A DNA stretch of 64,000 nucleotides from CAXXOK01 sp963663285 (GCA_963663285.2 CAXXNI010000005.1:62001-126000), one strand, 5' to 3'; positions 25,643-35,095 are shown, counted from the first letter of the stretch. Notes: generated by a model from the sequence alone, not told the origin. Translations and numbers: made by a program.

Positions 25643-26078
25643 TGGGTAATCCTCGCTTTCTGAATGCTTCCATGATGATCTTGTTGATCTTGGCCTTTTT
25701 TTCCATGGCGGGCCGCAGCCACGGGTCGGCAGCCAAATACCCGGCCTGCTTTCCGGTCTTGCTGGTATGGCCGGGGCTGCCATACTCTAGGTACACCACG
25801 TGGAAACCTTCTTTATCCTCGGAGCGGATGTACATAGCTCCCACATTCACCCATTGATAGTTGCCGCTCCGCTGCACCTCGGTTCGTTTGATGGCTTTGT
25901 AGGCATTACCTAGGTGGTAATGCCGTTTGACGGATTTTTGCATTTCCGCAAGTAGGAAGTCCGCTATTTCGTCCAGCGCATCCTTAACCGCCGCGTCCAC
26001 GTCGATTTGTCCAACACGGTCTTGCAGCGCCCATAGTTTATCCATCATGCTATGGGTGTCGTATTTTACATGCAGCAT
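25626..26078 (-). CDS. HK97 gp10-like head-tail protein
   Basis: 150 residues. The pattern AAVKDALDEIADFLLAEMQKSVKRHYHLGN, YLEYGSPGHTSKTGKQAGYLAADPWLRPAME is characteristic of the HK97 gp10/minor capsid family that completes the connector. It lies third after the capsid gene, as usual. Confidence 0.8.
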   Translation of the reverse strand: MLHVKYDTHSMMDKLWALQDRVGQIDVDAAVKDALDEIADFLLAEMQKSVKRHYHLGNAYKAIKRTEVQRSGNYQWVNVGAMYIRSEDKEGFHVVYLEYGSPGHTSKTGKQAGYLAADPWLRPAMEKKAKINKIIMEAFRKRGLPNVKAA

Positions 26079-26079
26079 T

Positions 26080-26388
26080 TTACGTTCCCGCTTTCTTGGA
26101 TTTAGTGGAAAGGTACAGTATCACCCAATCGTCATTTGGCTGATAAGTTCGGTAAACCTTGTATTCCTGCCCGTTATACCGCACGCTTTTTTCGCCGGAA
26201 TACTCATAGCCGTGTATTTTCATGGTGTGTTGCAGGTCGTACCCGCCTGCATTTGCCGTGGTAAATTCCGCGCCATAGTTCGGCATTTTTTCGGCGTAAA
26301 CCGTTTTTTCGGCGGCTGTTTTGGTTTGGTATGCGTCGGTTCCCAGCGTCGCCCCGATCAGCGTAATTTGTTCTTTCATGCCGGGCAT
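26080..26388 (-). CDS. Phage head-tail adaptor (head closure) protein
   Basis: 102 residues with the beta-barrel pattern of head closure proteins: ITLIGATLGTDAYQTKTAAEKTVYAEKMP, YNGQEYKVYRTYQPNDDWVILYLST. Follows the connector gene. AAGGGGG site before the ATG. Confidence 0.75.
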   Translation of the reverse strand: MPGMKEQITLIGATLGTDAYQTKTAAEKTVYAEKMPNYGAEFTTANAGGYDLQHTMKIHGYEYSGEKSVRYNGQEYKVYRTYQPNDDWVILYLSTKSKKAGT

Positions 26389-26400
26389 GGTAGGGCCCCC

Positions 26401-26757
26401 TTATAACACGGTTTCGTCGGTTTCTTCTATAACGGGTGCGATCCGATAATCCGCGCACAGGCTCATGCTTTGGGTTAGCCCGTCGTAGCGCGTCATATAC
26501 TGGTCGCTTTCCCGCGTGTCTACCGCAATACCGAAATTCGCCTTGCAGTAATACACCACCGCGCGGACGGCAAGCGCGCTCATATCGCTTACCATCTGAT
26601 CCGTGCCGGGGAATAGGGTATCTGTATCAATGCCGCGCATTTTCATATCATCCAGCGCCGTTGCGATCAGCCCCGCCACCTCGTCGTCCATGGTGTCGGT
26701 CGTTATGCGCAGATGTTTTTTGACGATTGTCGCCAAGGCGGTGTTTTCATAGCTCAT
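26401..26757 (-). CDS. Phage head-tail connector (gp6-like)
   Basis: 118 residues: IVKKHLRITTDTMDDEVAGLIATALDDMKMRGI and LAVRAVVYYCKANFG are the marks of the gp6-like adaptor family that binds beneath the portal ring. First gene after the capsid. Confidence 0.8.
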   Translation of the reverse strand: MSYENTALATIVKKHLRITTDTMDDEVAGLIATALDDMKMRGIDTDTLFPGTDQMVSDMSALAVRAVVYYCKANFGIAVDTRESDQYMTRYDGLTQSMSLCADYRIAPVIEETDETVL

Positions 26758-26803
26758 ACCCTATTCCCCTTTCAGGTGGTGTTTACATGTTAGATATTAC
26801 CAG

Positions 26804-27775
26804 TTAGGCAACCGCCTCGTCGATCAGCACGAATGCTTCTTTTAGCAGCGGTTTGCCGTCCATCACGGCATAGCCGCGATAATCGATTTGCGCATTGCGG
26901 AAACCGCTCTGGTCGCTGATGTCGATAGAAATTTCTTTCTGCGCGTTCATCTGGTAATAGCTGGGGTCACAGATCAGCACTTTCTTATCCGGCACACGGT
27001 CGTTGACGATCACTTTCTTACCGTCAATCATGCCCTGATCGAAGAAGGGGCGACCGTCGTTGTCCTTAATCTTGCGGATGTACTTGTATTTGGTCTTGTT
27101 GCTGCACACGAATACGGCGTTTGCGTGGTAATCGCCCGGCAGCAACGCCAGCGCATCCATGATGTTGTCGTACGTGGGTACACCGTCCTTGGTAAATTCA
27201 ACCTTGTTGGGGGCAGCACCATCGATAGCGAAGGTAACGCCCGTCAAAATGCCGGTCGGTTCGCCAACGCCGCTGCCGGATACAATGGCAGCCTCAATGG
27301 CGATAGACATTTTCCGTACAATCTGGTTGACGATGAAGGTTTCAAACGCATCAATGGTCATCAGCTTGGCCGCGATGCTTACAGTTACCAGCTTCACCAG
27401 CTCGTAACCGGCAAACGAAATACTGGTAATCGGCGCTTCCGTTCCCGCGATAGCATCATTTTCCGTTTTCCATGCTGCCGCGCTGCCTGCGCTTTCCACG
27501 GGCACTTTCAACGCGCCGGGCACGTTGGAACGGGTAATCAGCGGATACAACGCCGTGCGCTGTTCCAGCAGTTCAATGATCCGGTTTTGGATCGGGTTGG
27601 TATCCGGCGTGTTATCGTCGGGCAGCCCGCCAAAAAGTTTGTTGCGGGCTTCCAGCTGATCCAGCTTCGCGCGTAGTTCGGTCGCCTCGCTCATCAGGGC
27701 TTCAATGTCTGCACCCTCGCTGCGCATTTCGGTTTGAATCGCTTTCAAGCGGGTAATCATTTCTTGCCTAGTCAT
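26804..27775 (-). CDS. Phage major capsid protein, HK97 fold
   Basis: 323 residues. The N-terminal 60 residues are a helical delta/scaffold region (LKAIQTEMRSEGADIEALMSEATELRAKLDQLEARNK) that the prohead protease would remove; the rest shows the HK97 blocks IAGTEAPITSISFAGYELVKLVTVS, EAAIVSGSGVGEPTGIL, and DKKVLICDPSYYQM. GGAGGTG lies 6 bases before ATG 27775; a GTG at 27784 overlaps that site. The start overlaps the portal-protease stop. Confidence 0.92.
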   Translation of the reverse strand: MTRQEMITRLKAIQTEMRSEGADIEALMSEATELRAKLDQLEARNKLFGGLPDDNTPDTNPIQNRIIELLEQRTALYPLITRSNVPGALKVPVESAGSAAAWKTENDAIAGTEAPITSISFAGYELVKLVTVSIAAKLMTIDAFETFIVNQIVRKMSIAIEAAIVSGSGVGEPTGILTGVTFAIDGAAPNKVEFTKDGVPTYDNIMDALALLPGDYHANAVFVCSNKTKYKYIRKIKDNDGRPFFDQGMIDGKKVIVNDRVPDKKVLICDPSYYQMNAQKEISIDISDQSGFRNAQIDYRGYAVMDGKPLLKEAFVLIDEAVA

Positions 27776-29708
27776 TGTTTGCACCTCCGTAAATTCCTAA
27801 TGTCGTTTCAATTTCCAAAGCCAATTGCCGCTTGCGCCGCTCGGCTGCGTCCGCCGCCTTTCGCTCGTTTTCGGCCTCCACCTTAAAACGGTCGCGGGCA
27901 TATATCGACGTGGAATCGTAAGCAGGCGTATCCACGGCGCTTACGTCCCATAGCTTTTTAATTTTGATAATCGTACGGGTATGCGTGGCTTGGTCGTAGC
28001 TTTCCTCGGCCACCGTAAAGGCAAAACTCATTTTTTCAATCAGTCCCGCATCAATGGCTTCGTACAGCTGCCGCCCGCTTTCCGTTTTGGATAGGTCAGC
28101 GCGGATCAGCAAGCCGGAAGCATCCACCGTAAAATCTAGGTTGCTGCGGTTGGGTCGCGCGGCGTTATGGCGCGCCACAATCATGAAACTTTCGGAATGG
28201 TTGTAGCGCATGGGGACGTCGTTCATTTCCGCGCCGTCCAGCGCCCCGCGCTTGATAACCTCGTAATATTTAACGCCGTCGCACTCCCACATTACGGTTG
28301 GGGTATCAAACGTTATAGCGCGTCCCTCTACAATGTTTTCCTGCGTATCTCCGCTTTCCGGGCTTGCGGCGCGTACCTCAAATGCCCAATCATGGCGCGG
28401 CTCCCGCTGCGGTTTGGCACGCTGTTCGTTATCCTGCACGGTATCTTCCCCCTTCTTAGGTTCGTCTGTGGTTTCGTCCGTCAAATTCGCAATTGATTGC
28501 GAATTTGCTTTGCTGCTTGCCGGTGCTTTATCGCCCTGCGCCTGTTTTACGGTCTGCGTGTCCAGCCTGCGCAATGGTTCATCCCCGCCCGGCACAGGCG
28601 GCAGATTCATAATCCCGCACCACCTGTTCGGTGTCAGCGCCCCGCGATCCACCATTGCGACCAGTCCCAATTTGGTTGCCATGGAGGCGTAGGCCATGGC
28701 TGTACTTTGGGGAATGATCCGGTTTCTAAATGCTCTTTCATTGGCTGTGAAAATTTTCATCGTCATTTGCTTGGAAATTTGCATCAGAATGGGTTCGATT
28801 GTCCCCTCAAACCACGCATTCCATTGATCCTCGTTATATTTTTTCTGGATGATGTTGTCATTTACGCCGTAGTAGGAATATAGGCGCTGCCGGGCAGCGT
28901 CCATTTGCGTTGCTTTAGGCACAAAGGATTCGTGCTTTACCTGCTCCGCATCATAGCGTGGATCAGTCGGGGCTGCTCCCCAGCCGTTATTTGCGGTGTT
29001 TAAGTAGCTTTCGGAAAACTCTTTCACAGACTTCTTAATATCGTCTGCTTTCAGGGTCTGTTTGAATTTCAGCAGCCACGATATAACGGCGCTGTTGCGT
29101 ACAGCGTTGACCATGCCCAAATCCGTTGTGTTGATGGTTTCCATCACGTTATACAGCGCTGTTTTGTTGCCGTCGCCAAAAAAATCATTGGCATTAAAAT
29201 GTTTCCGCAGGTGCAGCACATCCGCATACGGTACTTCCAGCGTGTTAGCCCCGCGAAAACGGAACCGGCAGAAAATTTCATGCGTGTTTTTCGCTTCCCG
29301 CAGCTCGACCGTTGCGAAGTCCAATGGGTAAATCCCTACGGCGCGCCCGTTGGCTCCGCGCGATATGAGGGCGAATGCGTTGTTATGCAGCTGCAATTGA
29401 ATGACCATTTTGGTAATCAGGTCTTGCATGGTCATTAGCTCGTTGGGCTGTTCCAGCACAGTACGCAGCATCGAATCGGGGTTGATAACCATGTCGGTTC
29501 CTTCGCCACGAACGTGGATAAACTCGGCTTTTCCCGCCGCTTCCGCAATCGTCCATATGGCCGCCCGTGCAATGTCATTTTCATACAAATTGCCGGAATA
29601 CGGCGCAAAGCTGGAATTGCCAGCGTTGACGAGTTCATACCGGATCGTTTCAAACGGCCTGCGCACCCATTGCGCTATCGTTTGAAACATGCTTCGTCTT
29701 TCGGCCAT
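27768..29708 (-). CDS. Phage portal protein fused to prohead protease
   Basis: 646 residues in one frame. Residues 1 to about 395 are an HK97-type portal (YENDIARAAIWTIAEAAGK, YPLDFATVEL, LHLRKHF, NNLPPVPGG-type end with RRLDTQT). After a polar linker, residues of about 440-640 are a caseinolytic-type prohead protease (AFEVRAAS, VEGRAITFDTPTVMWE, EVIKRGALDGAEMNDVPMRYNHSES, LWDVSAVDTPAYDSTSIYAR). The two are separate genes in HK97. An exact copy of a 27-bp palindrome codes part of the linker. GAGGTG precedes ATG 29708. The fusion ties the protease 1:1 to the 12-subunit portal unless it is cleaved or internally initiated. Confidence 0.88.
   Translation of the reverse strand: MAERRSMFQTIAQWVRRPFETIRYELVNAGNSSFAPYSGNLYENDIARAAIWTIAEAAGKAEFIHVRGEGTDMVINPDSMLRTVLEQPNELMTMQDLITKMVIQLQLHNNAFALISRGANGRAVGIYPLDFATVELREAKNTHEIFCRFRFRGANTLEVPYADVLHLRKHFNANDFFGDGNKTALYNVMETINTTDLGMVNAVRNSAVISWLLKFKQTLKADDIKKSVKEFSESYLNTANNGWGAAPTDPRYDAEQVKHESFVPKATQMDAARQRLYSYYGVNDNIIQKKYNEDQWNAWFEGTIEPILMQISKQMTMKIFTANERAFRNRIIPQSTAMAYASMATKLGLVAMVDRGALTPNRWCGIMNLPPVPGGDEPLRRLDTQTVKQAQGDKAPASSKANSQSIANLTDETTDEPKKGEDTVQDNEQRAKPQREPRHDWAFEVRAASPESGDTQENIVEGRAITFDTPTVMWECDGVKYYEVIKRGALDGAEMNDVPMRYNHSESFMIVARHNAARPNRSNLDFTVDASGLLIRADLSKTESGRQLYEAIDAGLIEKMSFAFTVAEESYDQATHTRTIIKIKKLWDVSAVDTPAYDSTSIYARDRFKVEAENERKAADAAERRKRQLALEIETTLGIYGGANND
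28481..28507. repeat. 27-bp near-palindrome, copy 2 (in the fusion linker)
   Basis: Exact match to 13168-13194. On the coding strand it reads KANSQSIANL at the portal/protease junction. Confidence 0.85.
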
Positions 29709-29718
29709 TTTATCCACC

Positions 29719-31404
29719 TCAAATCATATTCAGGTAATTTTCGCGGTTGTTTTCCAGCGCCACATATGCGTCTAGTAATGCAGCAAGGCCGTCGATACGT
29801 CGTCTTGTATCGCGGCCTTTGGCGGGTTGTATGGTTTGGTTTTTTACATCCAGATCAACGCAGGTATTGGATAAACACCATATATCAATCGGATTTTCGT
29901 TATATACAATCAACTTTGCTTCCAGATCAGCCCCCAGCCGCTGCATCGGGCCGGAAAGGGTTGCTTTACCCTGTGCAATTCCCTGCATACACTCGGCTCC
30001 AAATTCGTTCTTCATACCCTCTACCCAATAATCCGCGCTCCATCTATCGTACCCGCACCACGGCATGTATATGTCGTACTTGTCGCGCATTTCCACAAAC
30101 CACTGTGTTACATAATCAGCATGTACTTTATTGCCCGGCGTAGTGCGCAGCAGGCCGCGTTCGTGCCAAGTATCATAGGGCACTTTATCCTCGCGCGTGC
30201 GGCTTTCCAGCAAATCTTCCGGTAGCCAGTACATTTGGAATACGTAAATATGCGGGTCGTTTGGCTTCATGCACAACAGTTTCGCGGCGGTAAGGTCGGT
30301 CGTACTGGATAAATCCGCGCCGCCAATACCATAATCAAACTTCTTCTCGTCGGGGTTAAATTTCGCGGTGTTGTGCAGCTGTTCAAAGGTTAGCCACGAT
30401 TCGACGGACGTTTCTCGCTTGTTGAAGTCCTTACACAGCAGGTTCTTTACTTCGTTGGGTTTATTCTTGGCCTTGTTTACCTTGGCGCGGAATTTTTCAA
30501 GGTCTTTGATCGTGCCAAGCCCCGGATTGGCTTTTTTCCAACAGCTTTCATCCTGCCAGTTGTCGCCCTTGTCCAGTTCGTAGATAATTGCCAGCGTGTG
30601 GCGATCCTCAAACTGGCCGTCAAGCACCTTACAATCGTAATCGTAAGTATCGTCAAATACGCTTTCGCGTACCGTACCCATAGTGGTACAGATAAAAATT
30701 AACGGCTGCGTACGCGCCGTCGTGCTGTCAATAATAACGTCCAGCAGGTTTTTATCCTTAATGGCGTGCAGCTCGTCAACGAAACAGCAAGACGTATTCA
30801 GGCCGTCCAGCGAATCGCTTTCGCTTGCAAGGGCTTTGAAGGTCGAAAACGTCTTATCATAGATCATTTCGCCCACAAGGCGGCGGACTAACCGGCGCAA
30901 TATGGGCGATTGCTGCGCCATTTTCTTTGCTTCGCTCCAAATGATCTTTGCCTGGTCTTTTTTGGTAGCGACGCTGTATACCTCTGCGCCTCCCTCGCCG
31001 TCGCTGGTCAGCATGTACAGCCCTAACCCGGCTGCAAGGGTGCTTTTGCCGTTCTTACGGGCAACAAACAGGTCAACGCGGGTATATTGCCGCGCTCTGG
31101 TAACTTCGTCCACAAAACCAAAGGCAGCCGCAACGGCCGCCTTTTGCCATAGTTCAAGCTGTATCAGCTTCCCAGCCCATTTGCCTTTGCTCTGCCTGCA
31201 TATACTTTCGATGTACTCAATCGGTCGCAGGCTTCTTTCCACGTCGAAAACATAGGGCGGCTTCGGCTCTGCTATTTCCTGTGCCAGTTTTGCATATAGC
31301 TGCTTAACCCGGCTGGACACGGTTTCGCGCCCGCTCTCGATCTCGTGCCAGTATTGCAAAACATAGTTCGGCTGGGCGAGTACGGCCTCCTTAATGTGGC
31401 GCAA
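29719..31404 (-). CDS. Phage terminase large subunit
   Basis: 561 residues, TerL of the COG4626 type. ATPase domain with the adenine/Walker A region VDLFVARKNGKSTLAAG, Walker B TSCCFVDELHAIKD and coupling motif ICTTMG; a nuclease domain with acidic residues in GGADLSSTTDL, WCGYDRWSADYW and the late region RIDGLAALLDAYVA. It packages DNA through the portal. TTG start, 6 bases after GGCGGG, 3 bases after the small subunit stop. Confidence 0.93.
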   Translation of the reverse strand: MRHIKEAVLAQPNYVLQYWHEIESGRETVSSRVKQLYAKLAQEIAEPKPPYVFDVERSLRPIEYIESICRQSKGKWAGKLIQLELWQKAAVAAAFGFVDEVTRARQYTRVDLFVARKNGKSTLAAGLGLYMLTSDGEGGAEVYSVATKKDQAKIIWSEAKKMAQQSPILRRLVRRLVGEMIYDKTFSTFKALASESDSLDGLNTSCCFVDELHAIKDKNLLDVIIDSTTARTQPLIFICTTMGTVRESVFDDTYDYDCKVLDGQFEDRHTLAIIYELDKGDNWQDESCWKKANPGLGTIKDLEKFRAKVNKAKNKPNEVKNLLCKDFNKRETSVESWLTFEQLHNTAKFNPDEKKFDYGIGGADLSSTTDLTAAKLLCMKPNDPHIYVFQMYWLPEDLLESRTREDKVPYDTWHERGLLRTTPGNKVHADYVTQWFVEMRDKYDIYMPWCGYDRWSADYWVEGMKNEFGAECMQGIAQGKATLSGPMQRLGADLEAKLIVYNENPIDIWCLSNTCVDLDVKNQTIQPAKGRDTRRRIDGLAALLDAYVALENNRENYLNMI

Positions 31405-31407
31405 TGG

Positions 31408-31800
31408 TTACCCGCCTTTGCCGCCGAAAAACTTATTATATGCGGGATCGGGGTTGTCTGCGGGCTTGTCCGGGATGAAGTCAAAAAGTTTAATCATCAC
31501 GGCATTGTAGTTCTTAACCATGGAATTATATAGCCGCACTACGGGGCGCTCCCGGTCGTATGGTTCGGTCTTATCGGACTGTGAAAACAGCTCGGTATGA
31601 CCAAATTCTTTTATGTTTTCCTCGTAATCTTCAAGCGAAATGCGCATAAAAGCGGCACGTTGTATCAAACCATCGGCAGCGATCATCATATCTTCCGGAA
31701 CGTCTTTCATGACCGCGGATAATTTTTTAACTTCTGACTTAATACGCCTATTTTTGTCCTTCACAAACGGATCGTTTTTATTCGCTGCGTTTATCATCAT
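31408..31800 (-). CDS. Phage terminase small subunit, P27-like
   Basis: 130 residues, helical and charged, ending PAYNKFFGGKGG. P27-family-like pattern (RIKSEVKKLSAVMKDVPEDMMIAADGLIQRAAFMRISLEDYEENI). It recognises phage DNA for packaging and directly precedes the large subunit. AAGGTGATGA site before the start. Confidence 0.75.
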   Translation of the reverse strand: MMINAANKNDPFVKDKNRRIKSEVKKLSAVMKDVPEDMMIAADGLIQRAAFMRISLEDYEENIKEFGHTELFSQSDKTEPYDRERPVVRLYNSMVKNYNAVMIKLFDFIPDKPADNPDPAYNKFFGGKGG

Positions 31801-31911
31801 TCATCACCTTCATGGTAGGGGGGTCATGCGCGTCATGCGTATTACTTGGTTGTCCTGCTCCGCTCTCCCAAAACCAAAAAGCAAGGGTCGCAACGGGGGG
31901 TATCCCGTTGG

Positions 31912-32241
31912 TCACCTTGCTATCCTCTTGCCTGTTGGTATAACGTTGCCGTTGTCGTCGAATTTTATATCTGCCCGAATGGGAATGCCGTTACCTGATT
32001 TCGTCCGTTCATGGCATGACCAGCACGCCAATTGAAAATTATCGAAGTTGAAAGCGATCATTGGATCGTCGTAGTTGTCCAGTGTTAGTTCCTTTACGTG
32101 GTGAACGATCTCGCCCGGCGCTTCGTGGCATATCTCGCACATTGCGCCGTCAATACTCATGCGCTCTGCCACATATGCAGCCCTGCACTTCTGCCAGCGT
32201 TTGGTTTTGTATATCGCCTTTTCAATGATTGGATGTGCCAT
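31912..32241 (-). CDS. Phage HNH endonuclease
   Basis: 109 residues with a classic HNH core: CEICHEAPGEIVHHVKEL, then NFDNFQLACWSCHERTK; two CxxC pairs bind structural zinc and the HH pair is catalytic. HNH proteins next to terminase assist packaging-linked cleavage in many cos phages. GGAGG before the ATG. Confidence 0.88.
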   Translation of the reverse strand: MAHPIIEKAIYKTKRWQKCRAAYVAERMSIDGAMCEICHEAPGEIVHHVKELTLDNYDDPMIAFNFDNFQLACWSCHERTKSGNGIPIRADIKFDDNGNVIPTGKRIAR

Positions 32242-32568
32242 GGTTAACCTCCATGGTGTTTTCTCTATATATCAGCAGCTTGCAACTTTCACCAATTATT
32301 CATAAGCTGGTCACCGCATGGCAACATTGCAAAGCTATCATATAACCATACCAAGCGAGCTACCGCCTGCTCTGAACGGCGGACAACGATTTCGCCCGGT
32401 GAGGGCTTAATATAATGGCGAGCCGCAAGGCTCGTCTTTTCTTATCCACCACCTGCAAAAAGGCATAAAGAAAAGGCGTGCCTTTATCGGTCACACCTTT
32501 ACGCACATACCATAGCACACCCCTGATTCCGTGTCAAGAGGGTCCCTGTTTTTTCCTAAAAATCAAAT
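32242..32568. other. Gene-free stretch between HNH and the small recombinase
   Basis: About 330 bases with no supported gene. It contains a compact CGAGCC/GGCTCG hairpin with TCTTTT on the plus strand (32419-32438) and a minus-strand terminator-like hairpin at 32465-32500. A late promoter or packaging site could lie here; I see no decisive motif. Confidence 0.5.
32465..32500 (-). terminator. Possible terminator of the early operon
   Basis: On the minus strand AAAGGTGTG (32500-32492) pairs with CACGCCTTT (32480-32472) with one bulge, then TCTTTATG. It would separate early from late genes. Confidence 0.45.
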
Positions 32569-33138
32569 TTAGTATTTCCACTCGGCCAGCGCTTCCCGCT
32601 TCTCATCCAGCGCAATACCGATATACACCTTTGTATCCTTCTCGCTGCTGTGGTTAAACAGCGACATCAGCAGCGCAATATCGTGCGTCTTTTTGTAATA
32701 GTGATAACCAAAGGTCTTGCGCATGGTGTGTGTTCCCACGTTGTACGGCAGCCCGGCAGCCTCGGCAATGTCCTTCATGTAGTTAAATGCCGTCTTTCTG
32801 CATACGGGCTTTGAATTGCCGTGTTTATCGCGCTGCCTGCTGGCGAGTATGTAGTCGCCTTTATCCATGCCCTTTAGCCTCTGCCGCAGTATCTTTTGCA
32901 GGTTCTTTGGTATCGGCAGTTCAATGACCTTGCTGGTTTTCTTTTCTTTGATCTGCAAATACTCCTTCCCTAGCAGATCGCCCACCTTTAGCGGCAGTAT
33001 ATCGGATACGCGCCGGGCAAGGTAAATACCCAACTCAAACAGCAGATAGGCACGCCGCCCCTTTTCGGTGTCCAGCTCCGCAAGCATCCGTTCGATGCTG
33101 TGCAATTCTTCAACGCTCCTGATCGGCAGTACACGCAT
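32569..33138 (-). CDS. Short tyrosine recombinase (catalytic domain only)
   Basis: 189 residues covering the catalytic domain with little or no arm-binding domain: first Arg in LARRVSDILPLKVGDL, HTMRKTFGYHYYK (H-x-x-R), NHSS in place of GH, and the nucleophile in KVYIGI. Small recombinases of this kind often sit before the terminase of Firmicutes phages and are distinct from the lysogeny integrase. Its role here (resolution of multimers or regulation) is not known. GGGAGG before the ATG. Confidence 0.8.
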   Translation of the reverse strand: MRVLPIRSVEELHSIERMLAELDTEKGRRAYLLFELGIYLARRVSDILPLKVGDLLGKEYLQIKEKKTSKVIELPIPKNLQKILRQRLKGMDKGDYILASRQRDKHGNSKPVCRKTAFNYMKDIAEAAGLPYNVGTHTMRKTFGYHYYKKTHDIALLMSLFNHSSEKDTKVYIGIALDEKREALAEWKY

Positions 33139-33159
33139 GGTTTATGCCTCCCCTGATTC

Positions 33160-33495
33160 TTACATTTCCATCAGCCCGCGTTTGTTGAACGCGTCGATCA
33201 TTCTCATAGTAAATTGGGATACTTCGTTTGTGACCTCTCGTGTATATTTTTTAATCGCCGATGCAGTGCGCCATGGGCTTACTTCGCACCTGATGCCATC
33301 CCCTGTTTTCCTGTTGAACGAAAACGTGATAAGTATATTTGTTTTATCAACTTTGAAGCTGCTTGTGTAGTGTATCTCTGTGGGCATTACGGCTAAATCG
33401 CTATTCGTTTCTTTGGAAAACGACTTCTGTTCCTCTGTGTTGTAGTACGGATATGGCCCGATGTATTTTTCATAGGCGCGCATATTGATTTTCAT
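33160..33495 (-). CDS. Hypothetical phage early protein
   Basis: 111 residues from ATG 33495, which has GGGAGGG 6 bases upstream. Mixed alpha/beta (SFKVDKTNILITFSFNRKTGDGIRCEVSPW, KKYTREVTNEVSQFTMRMIDAFNKRG). Family not recognised. Confidence 0.55.
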   Translation of the reverse strand: MKINMRAYEKYIGPYPYYNTEEQKSFSKETNSDLAVMPTEIHYTSSFKVDKTNILITFSFNRKTGDGIRCEVSPWRTASAIKKYTREVTNEVSQFTMRMIDAFNKRGLMEM

Positions 33496-33674
33496 GTTTT
33501 TCCCTCCCTGACTTTCCTTTTGCGGGCTTATTGTGTAATTTCGGGGTTTCGCGTAAGTCCCGTTTTTTATGGCTTTCCTGCGCCGTTGGATATGACTTTC
33601 CATAACGTCTAAAAAAGGGAAAATCTACCCCAAAGGCATAAACCGAATGCCGTTACATTCGGTTCTGTTCCGCC

Positions 33675-34196
33675 TTACGTTTCGTCAATAATTATCATGC
33701 CTGCCGATTTCCCGTATAGCTTACTGTCGGCGTGTACGTCGATCTTTAGCAGCCCCCCGGCTGCCGCAAACAGTGCGCAGGTGCTCACAAACTTGTCGCG
33801 CTGCTTGTTCAGGCTATCTTCGCTGATCCCTAATTCCTTTGCCAGCTGCCGCAGTTTCACATCCTGCCCGTAATAGGCGGCAGCCATCACAAACACCGGC
33901 GTATCGTCAAAATAATCATACGTCAGCCGGATCGCCTGTACCCATGCCGCGGGCCTGCTCCACTTCCCCGGCTGGCGTTGACAAGTAAAAGCGCCTTGTC
34001 GGCTGTGGCCGTCGCTGTGCCTGCCTTTTCCGTGCGGCATCCCGTCGCATTTCATCCCGCACAGGCTAAACGCGCTGTCTATGGTTTCCCTGCGGTGCTT
34101 GCCGGGCGGTTTCCACCACCAGCCCGGCTTCGTGGTGCAAATGCCATTCCACCGTGCGAAATAACTTCGCAGGGTATTGCGGCCATCCAGATCGCC
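33675..34196 (-). pseudogene. ArpU/RinA-like late regulator, frameshifted
   Basis: The C-terminal part (AIRLTYDYFDDTPVFVMAAAYYG, LRQLAKELGISEDSLNKQRDKF) is helical with a sigma region 4-like helix-turn-helix, as in phage late-transcription regulators that sit before the terminase. Upstream, sensible sequence (SAFSLCGMKCDGMPHGKGRHSDGH, then RQALLLVNA, then GEVEQARGM) jumps between three frames, so at least two to three single-base indels interrupt it. The true start is unclear. Family assignment is from position and pattern. Confidence 0.45.
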
Positions 34197-34221
34197 CCCC
34201 TTGCCTCGGGGGTCTTTTTTT
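34196..34221 (+). terminator. Plus-strand terminator-like hairpin inside the early operon
   Basis: CCCCC, 7-base loop, GGGGG then TC and T7. It faces against the surrounding minus-strand genes; no plus-strand gene lies before it. Confidence 0.4.
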
Positions 34222-35095
34222 ATTGTGCAGCCGTTCCCGCAAGGCTTGCAGCCTTTCGGTCGCCTCCTGCCGCGTATACCCGGTAACAGTTTTCCCTTCG
34301 ATGGATTCCCGCAGAATGTCATACTCGGCTAACTCTTTTGCGGGTGGTGATTCCCTCGTCGTACCAGCCCCCGCAGATCGTGGCAAACGTACATGGCCGG
34401 ATTCTTAGCGCCATAAGCTGCCGCCCGCTCCATTGCTTCGTGCAGCAGCGCCGTTGTTTCGCAAGTTGCGGCAGTATGCGCGATGTGATCCAGTTCAGGA
34501 CGTGGTCGCCATCCTGCCGAATAACTGCGAAAATTTCGGCCATCGGCCTCCCTGGCGCGCACGCTCGTACGCGCGTTTGTAGGGGTCGTCGTCATCCTCA
34601 CGGGGGAACGGAGTTCGGTATACAGTTACCGTCCCGTATAAGTTTATTAATAATGTCCCCCACATTGCCCAACGGGTTACCCTGTGTGGTTGCCCTGCAT
34701 GTTACCCAATGGGTTACCCTGCGGGTTGTCCAATTTTTCTTGGGTAAAAATCCGCAGTTTCAGAAGTGTTAAAAAAAATAATCCGGTACATGGGGTTGCG
34801 CTTGTTGCGTTCTCCGGCGCGGTATTCGATCAATCCGCGCTGGATCAACCTGTCGCGCGATTTCCGTAGCGTTTTCAAGCGCACTGTTACCGCAGCCAAA
34901 TGTCGTAAAGAGGAAAGCAGCTTGGAATTGCTCACAGGGACAAACCCATCGGGCCAAACATTGGATGTGGCGCGGCTGATTAAAGATATGAAAAAGCGCT
35001 GTGCCATAAAACAAATTCGTTGGCCGTGATCTTGTTGTCGGCTGTGCGTATGCAATAAACGCTTTGCTTTCCTTTACATAGTTGACAATCGCCAT
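34222..35095 (-). pseudogene. DnaD-domain replication initiator, multiply frameshifted
   Basis: A single protein can be pieced together: MAIVNYVKESKAFIAYA, ADNKITANEFVLWHSA, FHIFNQ, ATSNVWPDGFVPVSNSKLL, TTFGCGNSALE, TLRKSRDRLIQRGLIEYRAG, then a Gly-Asn-rich linker, DDDDPYKRAYERARQGG, MAEIFAVIRQDGD, LLHEAMERAAAYGAKNPAMY, TTRKELAEYDILRES. The first part is the winged-helix domain of phage replisome organisers and the later part a DnaD-like domain that recruits the helicase loader. About ten single-base insertions or deletions separate the pieces, yet codons inside each piece remain intact and no substitution stops are seen. ATG at 35095. Real decay and sequence error are both possible. Confidence 0.7.
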
